Assembly (NCBI GenBank): GCA_964388175.1
Contig: CAYLYS010000002.1
Span: forward strand, 1-64,000
Reading direction: 5' to 3'
DNA length: 64,000 nt
Source of the DNA: JAITWN01 sp964388175
GTDB taxonomy: Bacteria > Pseudomonadota > Gammaproteobacteria > SZUA-140
Shown here: piece after piece, positions 25,040 through 33,062 of the stretch
How positions within the stretch are numbered: position 1 is the stretch's first letter
Layout: every line of letters starts with the position of its first letter
Made by a program: the position numbers and the translations under genes
Notes under the pieces: model-generated
What the model saw: the letters and a program-made list of their open reading frames with translations, nothing else
What the model was told of the DNA's origin: nothing
Database searches by the model: none

Positions 25040-26897
25040 GGGCGCCTCCGCGGCGGCGGCGCCAGAACGCGGCGAGCAGCGGCAATGCTTCGAACCAGGC
25101 CAGGGCGCCGACCTCACCATGATTGCGCACGTATTCGCTGCGCGCCGCGCCCTCGGCATTGCCGGCGACGTCGACGGAGAAATAACGCAGCACCGTGGTG
25201 TCGCCGATGATGATCGGCCCGGTATAGCGCGTCGAAGCGAGGGTCGGCAGCGAACCGTCGACGGTGTAGTAGGTGGCGGCGCAGCCCGAGCCGGCATCGA
25301 AGCAGCTCAGCGTGACCGCCAGCGTACGTCCTTCGAAGATGCGCGAGGCGGGGCTGGCGGTGGTGACCGGCGCATTGATTTCGAAGACATAGACCTCGCG
25401 TCTGATGTCCTCGGCATTGCCAACGCGGTCGACGGAGAAGAACCTCAGCTCGATATCGGTGATGACGCTGATCGGCGCCACGTAGCGCGCGGAACTCGTA
25501 TCGGGATCGCTGCCGTCGAGGGTGTAGTAGGTGGCCGCACAGCCCGAACCCGCGCCATCGTCACAGCTCAGCACGATCGGCGCGGTATCGCTGGCATTGA
25601 AGAGTCCGCCGGGCGGCGCGGCCTGCGTCAGCGGCGGCTGTCTTTCCGGCGCAAAGCTTGCCAGCGCCGCCAGCCCCGGCCGCGCCGCGCCGTCGATGAG
25701 GGTGAAAGCGCCGCCGGCATAGAGCGTATACGCTTCGGCGGCGACGTCCTCCGCCAGCGCCAGCACACTCACCGCGGCGTCGGTCGTCACCTGCCAGGCG
25801 TCCAGCGGTGTCGCATCGACCGCGCTGACCGCCGCCAGATTCGCGCGTCCGACACCGCCCACGCGATCGAAACGGCCGCCGAGATAAACGACCGTGCGAT
25901 CGAGGACCATGGCGATCGCATCGACCGCGCCTTCGAGCTGCGGATGCCAGGACAGCGGCGCGGCGGTCCCGGTATCGAAAACGGCAACGCCCGCCTGCGA
26001 CGCACCGGCGACGGTGGTGAAATCGCCGCCGGCATAGATCCGATTCTGATCCGGCACATGATGCAGCGCGTGCACCGTGCCGTCGGCGATGGCCGGCGCC
26101 CAGTCCGTGGGCGAGAAATCACGCAGATCGACGGCAACGAGTCGGCGCGTTTCGCTGGTTTCGTCCGCCGCCTCCTCCTCGTCGGCCAGTACGAATGCAC
26201 CGCCGACATACAGCTGTCCCGCGCCCACGGCGAGCGCATGAACATCGGCGCCGGGCTCGAACAGCGGCTGCTGGCCGAGGCCGGTGAGTGCGCCCACGCC
26301 GAGCAGCGTCAGCTCGGCGACGCCGTAACGCATGGCATTGGCGACCTGGCCGAACGCGCCGCCGATGAACAGCGAAGCGCCATCGGCCGTGGATGGGACC
26401 ATCGTCCGTACGCTGCCGTCGGCGCGGGGATTCCACGCCCGCGGCACGCCGAATGCGGTATCGACAGCGGCCACACGGCTGCGGAACTGTCCGCCCACAG
26501 CGGTAAAGTCACCGCCGAGATACAGCGTCGTGCCATCGGGAGACAGCCACAGCGCACGCACGATGCCGTCGGGCGCGGGATCCCAGTCGGTGGCCATGCC
26601 ACTCGCCACATCGATGGCCGCCAGGTAGCGTCGCGGCAACGCCGGCCCCTGCAGCGGATCCGCCGGTCCGACCGCGGTAAAATCGCCGCCGATATAGAGC
26701 ACGCCACGCTCGGCGTCGAGCGCAAGCGCCTGCACAGCGCCATCGGTCACCCACAGATCCTCGCGCAGCTCCACGGCGCCCGCGGACTTCCAGGCCGCAT
26801 ACCCCGCCGCCATGAGCCACAGCAGCGAGATCAGGCACAGGCGCACGGCGAGGCGGGCGCGTGGCGATGGAAGCGGGGCTGTGATGCTGGCTTTCAT
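25032..26897 (-). CDS. Surface beta-propeller protein with chitobiase-like C-terminal repeats (paralog 2)
   Basis: A 621-aa protein with the same plan as the next gene: an N-terminal membrane/signal helix (LCLISLLWLMAAGYAAW), propeller repeats such as VLYIGGDFTAVG, TLYLGGDFTAVGGQFR and RIYAGGDFTTVAGASQ (about 40-420), then two CHB_HEX_C-like modules (ATYYTLDGSDPDTSS and ATYYTVDGSLPTLAS) with Cys in GSGC. The C terminus ALAWFEALPLLAAFWRRRRGG resembles GlyGly-CTERM-type sorting tails. It is the first gene of a two-gene unit and is divergent from purD across 290 bases. The two proteins probably arose by tandem duplication, with clear divergence since. Confidence 0.78.
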   Translation of the reverse strand: MKASITAPLPSPRARLAVRLCLISLLWLMAAGYAAWKSAGAVELREDLWVTDGAVQALALDAERGVLYIGGDFTAVGPADPLQGPALPRRYLAAIDVASGMATDWDPAPDGIVRALWLSPDGTTLYLGGDFTAVGGQFRSRVAAVDTAFGVPRAWNPRADGSVRTMVPSTADGASLFIGGAFGQVANAMRYGVAELTLLGVGALTGLGQQPLFEPGADVHALAVGAGQLYVGGAFVLADEEEAADETSETRRLVAVDLRDFSPTDWAPAIADGTVHALHHVPDQNRIYAGGDFTTVAGASQAGVAVFDTGTAAPLSWHPQLEGAVDAIAMVLDRTVVYLGGRFDRVGGVGRANLAAVSAVDATPLDAWQVTTDAAVSVLALAEDVAAEAYTLYAGGAFTLIDGAARPGLAALASFAPERQPPLTQAAPPGGLFNASDTAPIVLSCDDGAGSGCAATYYTLDGSDPDTSSARYVAPISVITDIELRFFSVDRVGNAEDIRREVYVFEINAPVTTASPASRIFEGRTLAVTLSCFDAGSGCAATYYTVDGSLPTLASTRYTGPIIIGDTTVLRYFSVDVAGNAEGAARSEYVRNHGEVGALAWFEALPLLAAFWRRRRGGAHA

Positions 26898-27187
26898 GGG
26901 ATTTTGCGGACGCGGGACGGCGCGGTAGAAACGGGATTCACATCGGCGCAGATGAACGATCGCGGGATCTCCATATTACACTCCGGAGCGGGAAAGAAGA
27001 TACGGCCTCGCCCGCAAGCCGGCTTCACGACAACCCGCAGAGGCACCCGGAAGAGAGCCCGGTAAACAATCCGGCAAGACAATCCGGGCTGGCATCTCCG
27101 CGCACGGCCATTCACCCGTAGCGCGTCCGGATGCGCGGATAAGGTATCCTTAGCCCCCTGAGCGACAGTCAGGGACCCAATACGGCA

Positions 27188-28477
27188 ATGAACATTCTCA
27201 TCATAGGCGCCGGCGGACGCGAGCACGCGCTGGCCTGGAAAGCAGCCCGCTCCCCGCTCGCCGGCCGCGTGTACGTCGCGCCCGGCAACGCCGGCACGGC
27301 GCGCGAGCCCGGCGTGGAAAACGCCGACATCGACGTACTCGACATCGACGGCCTGCTGCGCTTCGCGCGTGAAAACGACGTCGGGCTCACCATCGTCGGC
27401 CCCGAAGCACCGCTGGTGGCCGGCGTGGTGGACGCTTTCCGCGCCGCCGGCCTGCGCTGCTTCGGTCCGAGCCGCGCCGCCGCGCAACTGGAAGGCTCCA
27501 AGGCCTACGCCAAGGCTTTTCTGGCCCGCCACGGCATTCCCACCGCCGCCTACGGCGTCTTCAGCGAGCGGACGCAGGCCGAAGCCTGGATACGGGAACG
27601 CGGCGCACCGCTGGTGGTGAAAGCCGACGGGCTGGCGGCCGGCAAGGGCGTGATCATCGCCCACAGCGAGCAGGAAGCCATCGCCGCCGTCACCGACATG
27701 CTGGAAGGCAATGCCTTCGGCGACGCCGGCCACCGCGTGGTGATCGAGGAATTCCTCGCCGGCGAGGAAGCCAGCTTCATCGTCATGAGCGACGGCCGGC
27801 ACATCCTGGCGATGGCGAGTTCGCAGGATCACAAGGCGCGCGACGACGGCGACACCGGCCCGAACACCGGCGGCATGGGTGCCTACTCGCCGGCGCCGGT
27901 GATCACGCCCGCCATGCACGAGCGCGTCATGCGCGAAGTGATCGAACCCACCGTGCGCGGCATGGCGGCGGACGGCATCCTCTACACCGGCTTTCTCTAC
28001 GCCGGATTGATGATCGCCGCCGACGGCACGCCGCGCGTGCTCGAATTCAACTGCCGCTTCGGCGACCCGGAAACCCAGCCGATCATGATGCGCCTGCGTT
28101 CCGATCTGGTGGAACTCTGCCTGAAAGCGGTGGACGGCCGGCTGGACGAAGCGCACGCCGACTGGGATCCGCGCTGCGCGCTCGGCGTCGTGCTCGCCGC
28201 CCGCGGCTACCCCGGCGACTACGACAAGGGCGACCGCATCGATGGCCTGGAGAACCCGCCTGCCGACGAGGCCAAGGTCTTCCACGCCGGCACCGCGCTG
28301 CGCGAGGGACGCGTGGTCACCGCCGGTGGCCGCGTCCTGTGCGTCTGCGGCCTGGGTGATTCCGTCTCTGCCGCACAGCAGCATGCCTATGCGGCAGTCG
28401 CCGGCATCCACTGGCCGGGCATGCAGTACCGGCGCGACATCGGCTACCGCGCGATCGCGCGCGAGCGCAAGGCATGA
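27188..28477 (+). CDS. purD: Phosphoribosylamine-glycine ligase PurD
   Basis: A 429-aa ATP-grasp enzyme that makes GAR in purine synthesis. Seen: MNILIIGAGGREHALAWK, VGPEAPLVAGVVD, GSKAYAKAF, VKADGLAAGKGV, the SSQDHKARDDGDTGPNTGGM block, EFNCRFGDPETQ for metal binding, and VLAARGYPG. Length fits the family. It is transcribed divergently from the propeller pair and followed by a structured repeat element and tsaC. Confidence 0.97.
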   Translation: MNILIIGAGGREHALAWKAARSPLAGRVYVAPGNAGTAREPGVENADIDVLDIDGLLRFARENDVGLTIVGPEAPLVAGVVDAFRAAGLRCFGPSRAAAQLEGSKAYAKAFLARHGIPTAAYGVFSERTQAEAWIRERGAPLVVKADGLAAGKGVIIAHSEQEAIAAVTDMLEGNAFGDAGHRVVIEEFLAGEEASFIVMSDGRHILAMASSQDHKARDDGDTGPNTGGMGAYSPAPVITPAMHERVMREVIEPTVRGMAADGILYTGFLYAGLMIAADGTPRVLEFNCRFGDPETQPIMMRLRSDLVELCLKAVDGRLDEAHADWDPRCALGVVLAARGYPGDYDKGDRIDGLENPPADEAKVFHAGTALREGRVVTAGGRVLCVCGLGDSVSAAQQHAYAAVAGIHWPGMQYRRDIGYRAIARERKA

Positions 28478-28525
28478 GGTCTCATTGAGCCGCTTGAGCC
28501 GGACACCGCATTTGCGTTCTGCAGC

Positions 28526-28639
28526 ATGGCGGACCGCTCCTTACCGGACCGTCGACGCCCGGAGTAGTATCGGGGATGGCGCCGTCGAGCGTGCAGGGAT
28601 GCGATAGCGAGTCCGGTAAGGAGCGGCCCCCTCCGCCAT
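28526..28639. repeat. 114-bp intergenic inverted-repeat element between purD and tsaC
   Basis: A 16-bp perfect inverted repeat (28534-28549 and 28611-28626) is flanked by a second outer pair, atggcgg at 28526-28532 with ccgccat at 28633-28639, separated by a small asymmetric bulge. The 61-bp interior has an additional CGACG/CGTCG pairing (28553-28557 and 28583-28587). Size, layout and the inward GTCC ends match the element at 21035-21142, although the arm sequences differ. Confidence 0.78.
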
Positions 28640-28696
28640 CACCGGCACGATGAACAGACACGACAACGGCATCTCTCCAGCGAACCCGATACACGC

Positions 28697-29251
28697 ATGA
28701 ACCACTGGCGACTGGCACAGGCGAGACGCTGCATCGAGGCCGGCGGCATCGTCGCCTATCCCACCGAAGCGGTCTACGGCCTCGGCTGCGATCCGCTCGA
28801 CGCGCAGGCCGTCCTGCGTCTGCTGCGTATCAAGCGGCGCGCACTGGAGCAGGGCCTGATCGTGATCGGCGCGCACTTCGAACACATCGCCCCGTTCATC
28901 GGCGCGGTCGAACGCCGCGCGCTGGCGCGGGCGCGGCGCAGTTGGCCCGGCCCGCACACCTGGCTGCTGCCGGCCGCGCCGACGGTGCCACCGTGGGTGC
29001 GCGGCGCGCATGCGAGCATCGCCCTGCGCATCACCGCGCATCCGACCGCCGCCGCGCTGTGCGAGGCCGTCGGCGGCGCCATCGTCTCCACCAGCGCCAA
29101 TGTCCATGGCCAGCCGCCCGCGCGCAGCGCGCTGCAGGTACGGCTGCAGCTCGGCGACGAGGTCGATTTCATCCTGACCGGCACCACCGGCAACAGCGCC
29201 CGGCCGACGCCGATCCGCGACGCGCTCAGCGGGCAAACGATCCGCGCCTAG
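28697..29251 (+). CDS. tsaC: Threonylcarbamoyl-AMP synthase TsaC
   Basis: A 184-aa YrdC-fold enzyme making threonylcarbamoyl-AMP from Thr, bicarbonate and ATP for the t6A37 tRNA modification. Motifs: GGIVAYPTEAVYGLGCDPLD, RLLRIKRR, the GPHTWLLPA segment, ITAHPTAAALCEAVGG and VSTSANVHGQPPA. This is the short TsaC form (E. coli 190 aa) without a Sua5 domain. tsaC followed by hemF is a common pairing; aroE, often third, is absent here. Confidence 0.95.
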   Translation: MNHWRLAQARRCIEAGGIVAYPTEAVYGLGCDPLDAQAVLRLLRIKRRALEQGLIVIGAHFEHIAPFIGAVERRALARARRSWPGPHTWLLPAAPTVPPWVRGAHASIALRITAHPTAAALCEAVGGAIVSTSANVHGQPPARSALQVRLQLGDEVDFILTGTTGNSARPTPIRDALSGQTIRA

Positions 29252-29334
29252 GGCCTGTTCAACACGGGCTACACGCCGGCGGCGGGCTGGGTTAGAATCG
29301 CAGCAGCCATTCCCACACAGGAAACAAGAGAATT

Positions 29335-30252
29335 ATGAGCCAACCCGATATCTCAGCGGTCAAGGAATACCTGCTCGGTCTGCAGACCGGCATCACCGCG
29401 GCGCTGGCAGAGGAAGACGGCAGCGCCGTTTTTGCCGAGGATCGCTGGGAACGCGAGGAAGGCGGCGGCGGACGCAGCCGGGTACTCCATGAAGGCGCTG
29501 TCTTCGAACAGGCCGGCGTCAATTTCTCCCACGTCACCGGCGCCAGCCTGCCCGCCGCGGCCACCGCCAGCCGCCCCGAACTGGCCGGCCGGCGCTTCGA
29601 GGCGCTGGGCGTGTCGCTGGTGATCCATCCGCGCAATCCCTATGTGCCGACCTCGCACGCCAATGTACGCTTCTTCATCGCCAGCAAGGACGGCGCGGCG
29701 CCGATCTGGTGGTTCGGCGGCGGCTTCGACCTCACTCCCTACTACGGTTTCGAGGACGACGCGCACCACTGGCACCGCGTCGCGCACCAGGCCTGCGCGC
29801 CCTTCGGCGAAGGCGTATACGAGCGCTACAAGCACTGGTGCGACGAATACTTCTATCTGCGCCACCGTAAGGAGCCGCGCGGCATCGGCGGCCTGTTCTT
29901 CGACGATCTCAACGAATGGGGCTTCGAACGCTGCTTCGATTTCATGCGCAGCGTCGGCGACCGCTACATCGCCGCCTACCGCCCCATCGTGGCGCGGCGC
30001 AAGGACATTCCCTACGGCGAACGCGAGCGCGACTTCCAGCTCTACCGCCGCGGGCGTTACGTCGAATTCAATCTGATCTACGACCGCGGCACCCTCTTCG
30101 GCCTGCAGTCGGGCGGACGCACCGAGTCCATCCTGATGTCGCTGCCGCCGCTGGTGAAATGGCGCTACAACTGGCGGCCGGAAGCCGGCAGCGAAGAAGA
30201 CCGGCTTTATCGGGATTTTCTCCGGCCGCGGGACTGGCTGCGGGAAAGCTGA
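29335..30252 (+). CDS. hemF: Oxygen-dependent coproporphyrinogen III oxidase HemF
   Basis: A 305-aa haem-synthesis enzyme that decarboxylates coproporphyrinogen III using oxygen. Family blocks are clear: GGGRSRVLHEGAVFEQAGVN, NPYVPTSHANVRFF, WWFGGGFDLTPYYGF, FFDDLNEWGF, GRYVEFNLIYDRGT and ESILMSLPPLVKWRY. A ggaaacaagag ribosome region precedes ATG 29335, and TAGAAT at 29293-29298 may be its -10. It implies aerobic or microaerobic life. Confidence 0.97.
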   Translation: MSQPDISAVKEYLLGLQTGITAALAEEDGSAVFAEDRWEREEGGGGRSRVLHEGAVFEQAGVNFSHVTGASLPAAATASRPELAGRRFEALGVSLVIHPRNPYVPTSHANVRFFIASKDGAAPIWWFGGGFDLTPYYGFEDDAHHWHRVAHQACAPFGEGVYERYKHWCDEYFYLRHRKEPRGIGGLFFDDLNEWGFERCFDFMRSVGDRYIAAYRPIVARRKDIPYGERERDFQLYRRGRYVEFNLIYDRGTLFGLQSGGRTESILMSLPPLVKWRYNWRPEAGSEEDRLYRDFLRPRDWLRES

Positions 30253-30379
30253 CGGGAAGCCGGGGGGAAGTTCCGCCGCTATCGGGCTGCCGCGGCAAAC
30301 GCCGCGCAGTCCGGTTTCATGCCGGGCAGAACGGGCGCGCCTGCCGCCGCTGCGCGGGCGGACGGATCAGGCAAGCACA

Positions 30380-30631
30380 TCACTCGCGGCGCTCTTGCGC
30401 CGGATCGAACGCGCCGATCTCCTGACCGAGGCGATCGACCAGCGTCTTGTACTCGCCGCTGTCGGTGATGGCGCTGCGCTCGCGCTGCAGCGTCGCCTTG
30501 AGATGCTCGATGACGCCGTCGTAAATGGCATCGCGCTGCTGGGACAGCTCACGGTACTGATAGCTCTGCACGATGTTCCCGGCGACGCTCAGCGCCAATA
30601 TGGCCAGGATGAAAACATTGACTTTACCCAT
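30380..30631 (-). CDS. Small membrane-anchored coiled-coil protein, unknown
   Basis: An 83-aa protein starting MGKVNVFILAILALSVAGNI, a single N-terminal helix, followed by a mostly helical charged part (YRELSQQRDAIYDGVIEHLK) likely to form a coiled coil, and ending AQERRE. It may be an anchored periplasmic peptide or an inner-membrane accessory. It is in the same direction as apaH but 141 bases past it. No family is recognised. Codon use and GC look like its neighbours. Confidence 0.6.
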   Translation of the reverse strand: MGKVNVFILAILALSVAGNIVQSYQYRELSQQRDAIYDGVIEHLKATLQRERSAITDSGEYKTLVDRLGQEIGAFDPAQERRE

Positions 30632-30772
30632 CTTCGGTTTCCTTTGGTCCGGGAGAGATCAGGGGGAATTGGATCGTTTGCCGCCGGCAGACGCGGTCGG
30701 CGCGTCTAGCTTATCCGAGAACCCGTTGCAGCGGCCATCGCCGTTTCCCCAAGTGCGGACGCGCCGCACACA

Positions 30773-31618
30773 TCAGCCCGCATCCCCCGCATCTATGGCG
30801 CAATAGACCGGACACGGCGCGGCATGCCACTGCGCGGGCTCGACATCGAGCCGCACCGCGCTCAACGCACCGCCCCAGACACAGCCCGAATCGGTGGCGT
30901 AGATGCCCGCGGCCTGATAGGCGCCGAGCGCGGACCAGTGTCCGAAAACGATGCGGGCATCCGCGCTGGCGCGCCCCGGCACTTCGAACCAGGGCATGAG
31001 ACCGTCGCTGCGTCCGCGCACCGCGCCCTTGGCGCGCAGGTGCAGCCGGCCGTCGCGATCGCACAGCCGCAAACGCGTGAAGCAATTGAGCGAGAAACGC
31101 AGGCGCTCCATGCCCTGCAGCTCATCCGACCATCGGTCGGGCTGATCGCCGTACATGGCGGCGAGGAAATCACGCGCCTGCGCCGAACGCAGCGCCGTTT
31201 CGATCTCGCCGGCGCAGCGCGCGGCGAGCGCGATGTCCCACTGCGGCGCGAGACCGGCGTGCAGCAGCACGAAGCCGCGCTCGGAATCGCGATGCAGGAG
31301 CGGACGCGTCTGCAACCATTCGAGCAAGGGCTCGCGGTCCGGCGCCGTCAGCACATCGGTGAAGGTATCGCCGCCATGCGGGCGGCGCGTTCCCGCCGCC
31401 GCGGCGAGCAAATGCAGATCGTGATTGCCGAGCACGGTGACGGCATTGTCGCCGAGCGATTTGACGAAACGCAGCACCTGCAGGGAACGCGGCCCGCGGT
31501 TGACGAGGTCGCCGGCGAACCACAACTGGTCGGCATCGGAACGGAAAGCGATGCGTGTGAGCAGCGCGCGCAGTTCCTCGTAGCAACCCTGCACGTCGCC
31601 GATGGCGAACAGCGCCAT
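30773..31618 (-). CDS. apaH: Symmetrical diadenosine tetraphosphatase ApaH
   Basis: A 281-aa metallophosphatase that cleaves Ap4A to two ADP and removes NpnN RNA caps. All calcineurin-like metal motifs are present: AIGDVQGC, AGDLVNRGP, LGNHDLHL and LLHAGLAP, with IVFGHWSALG near the C terminus. ATG 31618 lies one base after the dtd stop, so start and length (E. coli 280 aa) agree. It is last in a metH-pip-dtd-apaH run. Confidence 0.95.
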   Translation of the reverse strand: MALFAIGDVQGCYEELRALLTRIAFRSDADQLWFAGDLVNRGPRSLQVLRFVKSLGDNAVTVLGNHDLHLLAAAAGTRRPHGGDTFTDVLTAPDREPLLEWLQTRPLLHRDSERGFVLLHAGLAPQWDIALAARCAGEIETALRSAQARDFLAAMYGDQPDRWSDELQGMERLRFSLNCFTRLRLCDRDGRLHLRAKGAVRGRSDGLMPWFEVPGRASADARIVFGHWSALGAYQAAGIYATDSGCVWGGALSAVRLDVEPAQWHAAPCPVYCAIDAGDAG

Positions 31619-31619
31619 A

Positions 31620-32105
31620 TCAGTGCGCCTCCGCCGATGGTACCGGCTCCTGTACCGACGTTGGCGGCAGCACACGCAGTTGCAGCGTGACCGGCCCGTC
31701 GTTGACCAATGCCACCTGCATGTCGGCGCCGAAGCGGCCGCGGGCGAGGCGCAGCGGATAGCGTGCGGCGCACGCCACGCAGTAGTCGAACAGGCGTTCG
31801 CCCTCGGCGGGCGCGGCCGCCGGCGTGAAGCTCGGACGCGTCCCCTGGCGAGTATCGGCGGCGAGAGTGAACTGGGAGACCAGCAGCAGATCGCCGCCGC
31901 TGTCGAGCAGGCTGCGGTTCATGCGACCGTCGGCATCGGCGAAGACGCGGTAATTCACCAGGCGTTCGATGAGGCGTTCGGCCTGCGCTTCGGCGTCGCC
32001 GCGCTCGACGGCGATGAATACCAGCAGACCGGCGCCGATCCCGGCGATGCGCTCCTCATCCACCGTCACCGCAGCCGAACGCACGCGCTGCAGCAGCGCG
32101 ATCAT
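31620..32105 (-). CDS. dtd: D-aminoacyl-tRNA deacylase
   Basis: A 161-aa proofreading enzyme that frees D-amino acids from tRNA. Signature residues appear in MIALLQRVRSAAVTV, LVSQFTLAADTRQGTRPSF and VNDGPVTLQL, the two last blocks forming the cross-dimer active site. The C terminus is about 15 residues longer than in E. coli. Its start overlaps the pip stop by four bases and its stop is one base from apaH, indicating a tightly coupled operon. Confidence 0.95.
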   Translation of the reverse strand: MIALLQRVRSAAVTVDEERIAGIGAGLLVFIAVERGDAEAQAERLIERLVNYRVFADADGRMNRSLLDSGGDLLLVSQFTLAADTRQGTRPSFTPAAAPAEGERLFDYCVACAARYPLRLARGRFGADMQVALVNDGPVTLQLRVLPPTSVQEPVPSAEAH

Positions 32106-33052
32106 GACAGGCAGCGCACCAGTTCGCCGACGGCGCGCACCAGCGCATCGGTGGTGCCGCGCTCGGTGGCGGAATGGCCGGCATCGGGGATGATGCGCAA
32201 CTCGGCGCGCGGCCAGGCCTGATGGAGACGCCAGGCGTTTTCCAGCGGGCAGACCACATCATAGCGCCCATGGACAATGACACCGGGAATGTCGGCGAGG
32301 CGCGGCGCATCGCGCACCAGCTGATCGGGCTGGAGGAAGGAATCGTTGACGAAATAATGGCTCTCGATGCGCGCCAGGCTGAGCGCCGTGTACGGATCGG
32401 AAAAATGATCGACCACTTCCTTGCGCGGCAGCAGCGTCGAGGTCTTCGCCTCCCAGCGCGACCAGGCCTTGGCGGCCGCCATGCGCGCGATCTCGTCCTC
32501 GCCGGTCAAACGGCGATGATAGGCATGCAGCAGATCGCCGCGTTCGGCCTCGGGTATGGGGCGGAGGAATTCTTCCCAGTAATCGGGGAACAAACGGCTG
32601 GCGCCTTCCTGGTAGAACCAGCGGATTTCCTCCGGCCGGCACAGGAAGATGCCGCGCAGCACCAAGGCGAACACGCGCTCGGGATAGGTTTCGGCGTAAG
32701 CAAGGGACAGCGTCGAACCCCAGGAGCCGCCGAACAGCAGCCAGCGCTCAATGCCGAGATGCTCGCGGATGCGCTCCATGTCGGCGACCAGCGCCCAGGT
32801 ATCGTTGCCGTTGATTTCGGCGTGCGGCGTCGAGCGGCCGCAGCCGCGCTGATCGAACAGCACGATGCGGCAGTTTTCCGGATCGAAGAAGCGGCGATGG
32901 TAAGGTTCGCAGCCCGCGCCCGGCCCGCCGTGCACGAACAGCACCGGTACACCGCCCGGACTGCCGCATTCCTCGACGTGCAGCACGTGGGGCGGATCGA
33001 CGGCGAGGGAATGCGTCGCGTAAGGCCGGATGGCGGGAAAGAGGCCCATCAC
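32102..33052 (-). CDS. pip: Proline iminopeptidase
   Basis: A 316-aa alpha/beta hydrolase that removes N-terminal proline from peptides. The oxyanion segment VLFVHGGPGAGC, the DQRGCGRSTPH block, the nucleophile elbow GGSWGSTL, the catalytic Asp in HGRYDVVCP and the His in DAGHSATE are all present. Length matches the family (about 313-320 aa). It starts 10 bases after metH and overlaps dtd; the pip-dtd pairing is common in gammaproteobacteria. Confidence 0.95.
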   Translation of the reverse strand: MMGLFPAIRPYATHSLAVDPPHVLHVEECGSPGGVPVLFVHGGPGAGCEPYHRRFFDPENCRIVLFDQRGCGRSTPHAEINGNDTWALVADMERIREHLGIERWLLFGGSWGSTLSLAYAETYPERVFALVLRGIFLCRPEEIRWFYQEGASRLFPDYWEEFLRPIPEAERGDLLHAYHRRLTGEDEIARMAAAKAWSRWEAKTSTLLPRKEVVDHFSDPYTALSLARIESHYFVNDSFLQPDQLVRDAPRLADIPGVIVHGRYDVVCPLENAWRLHQAWPRAELRIIPDAGHSATERGTTDALVRAVGELVRCLS

Positions 33053-33062
33053 GCGCGCTTGC

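Noticed and set aside
23213..27065. Long plus-strand frames antisense to the propeller genes
   Set aside because: Arg/Gly-rich without domain signals, opposite to two recognisable proteins with signal peptides and repeats.
30286..30312. Hairpin after hemF as terminator
   Set aside because: A CGCGGC/GCCGCG stem is present but no T tract follows and such GC stems are common here.
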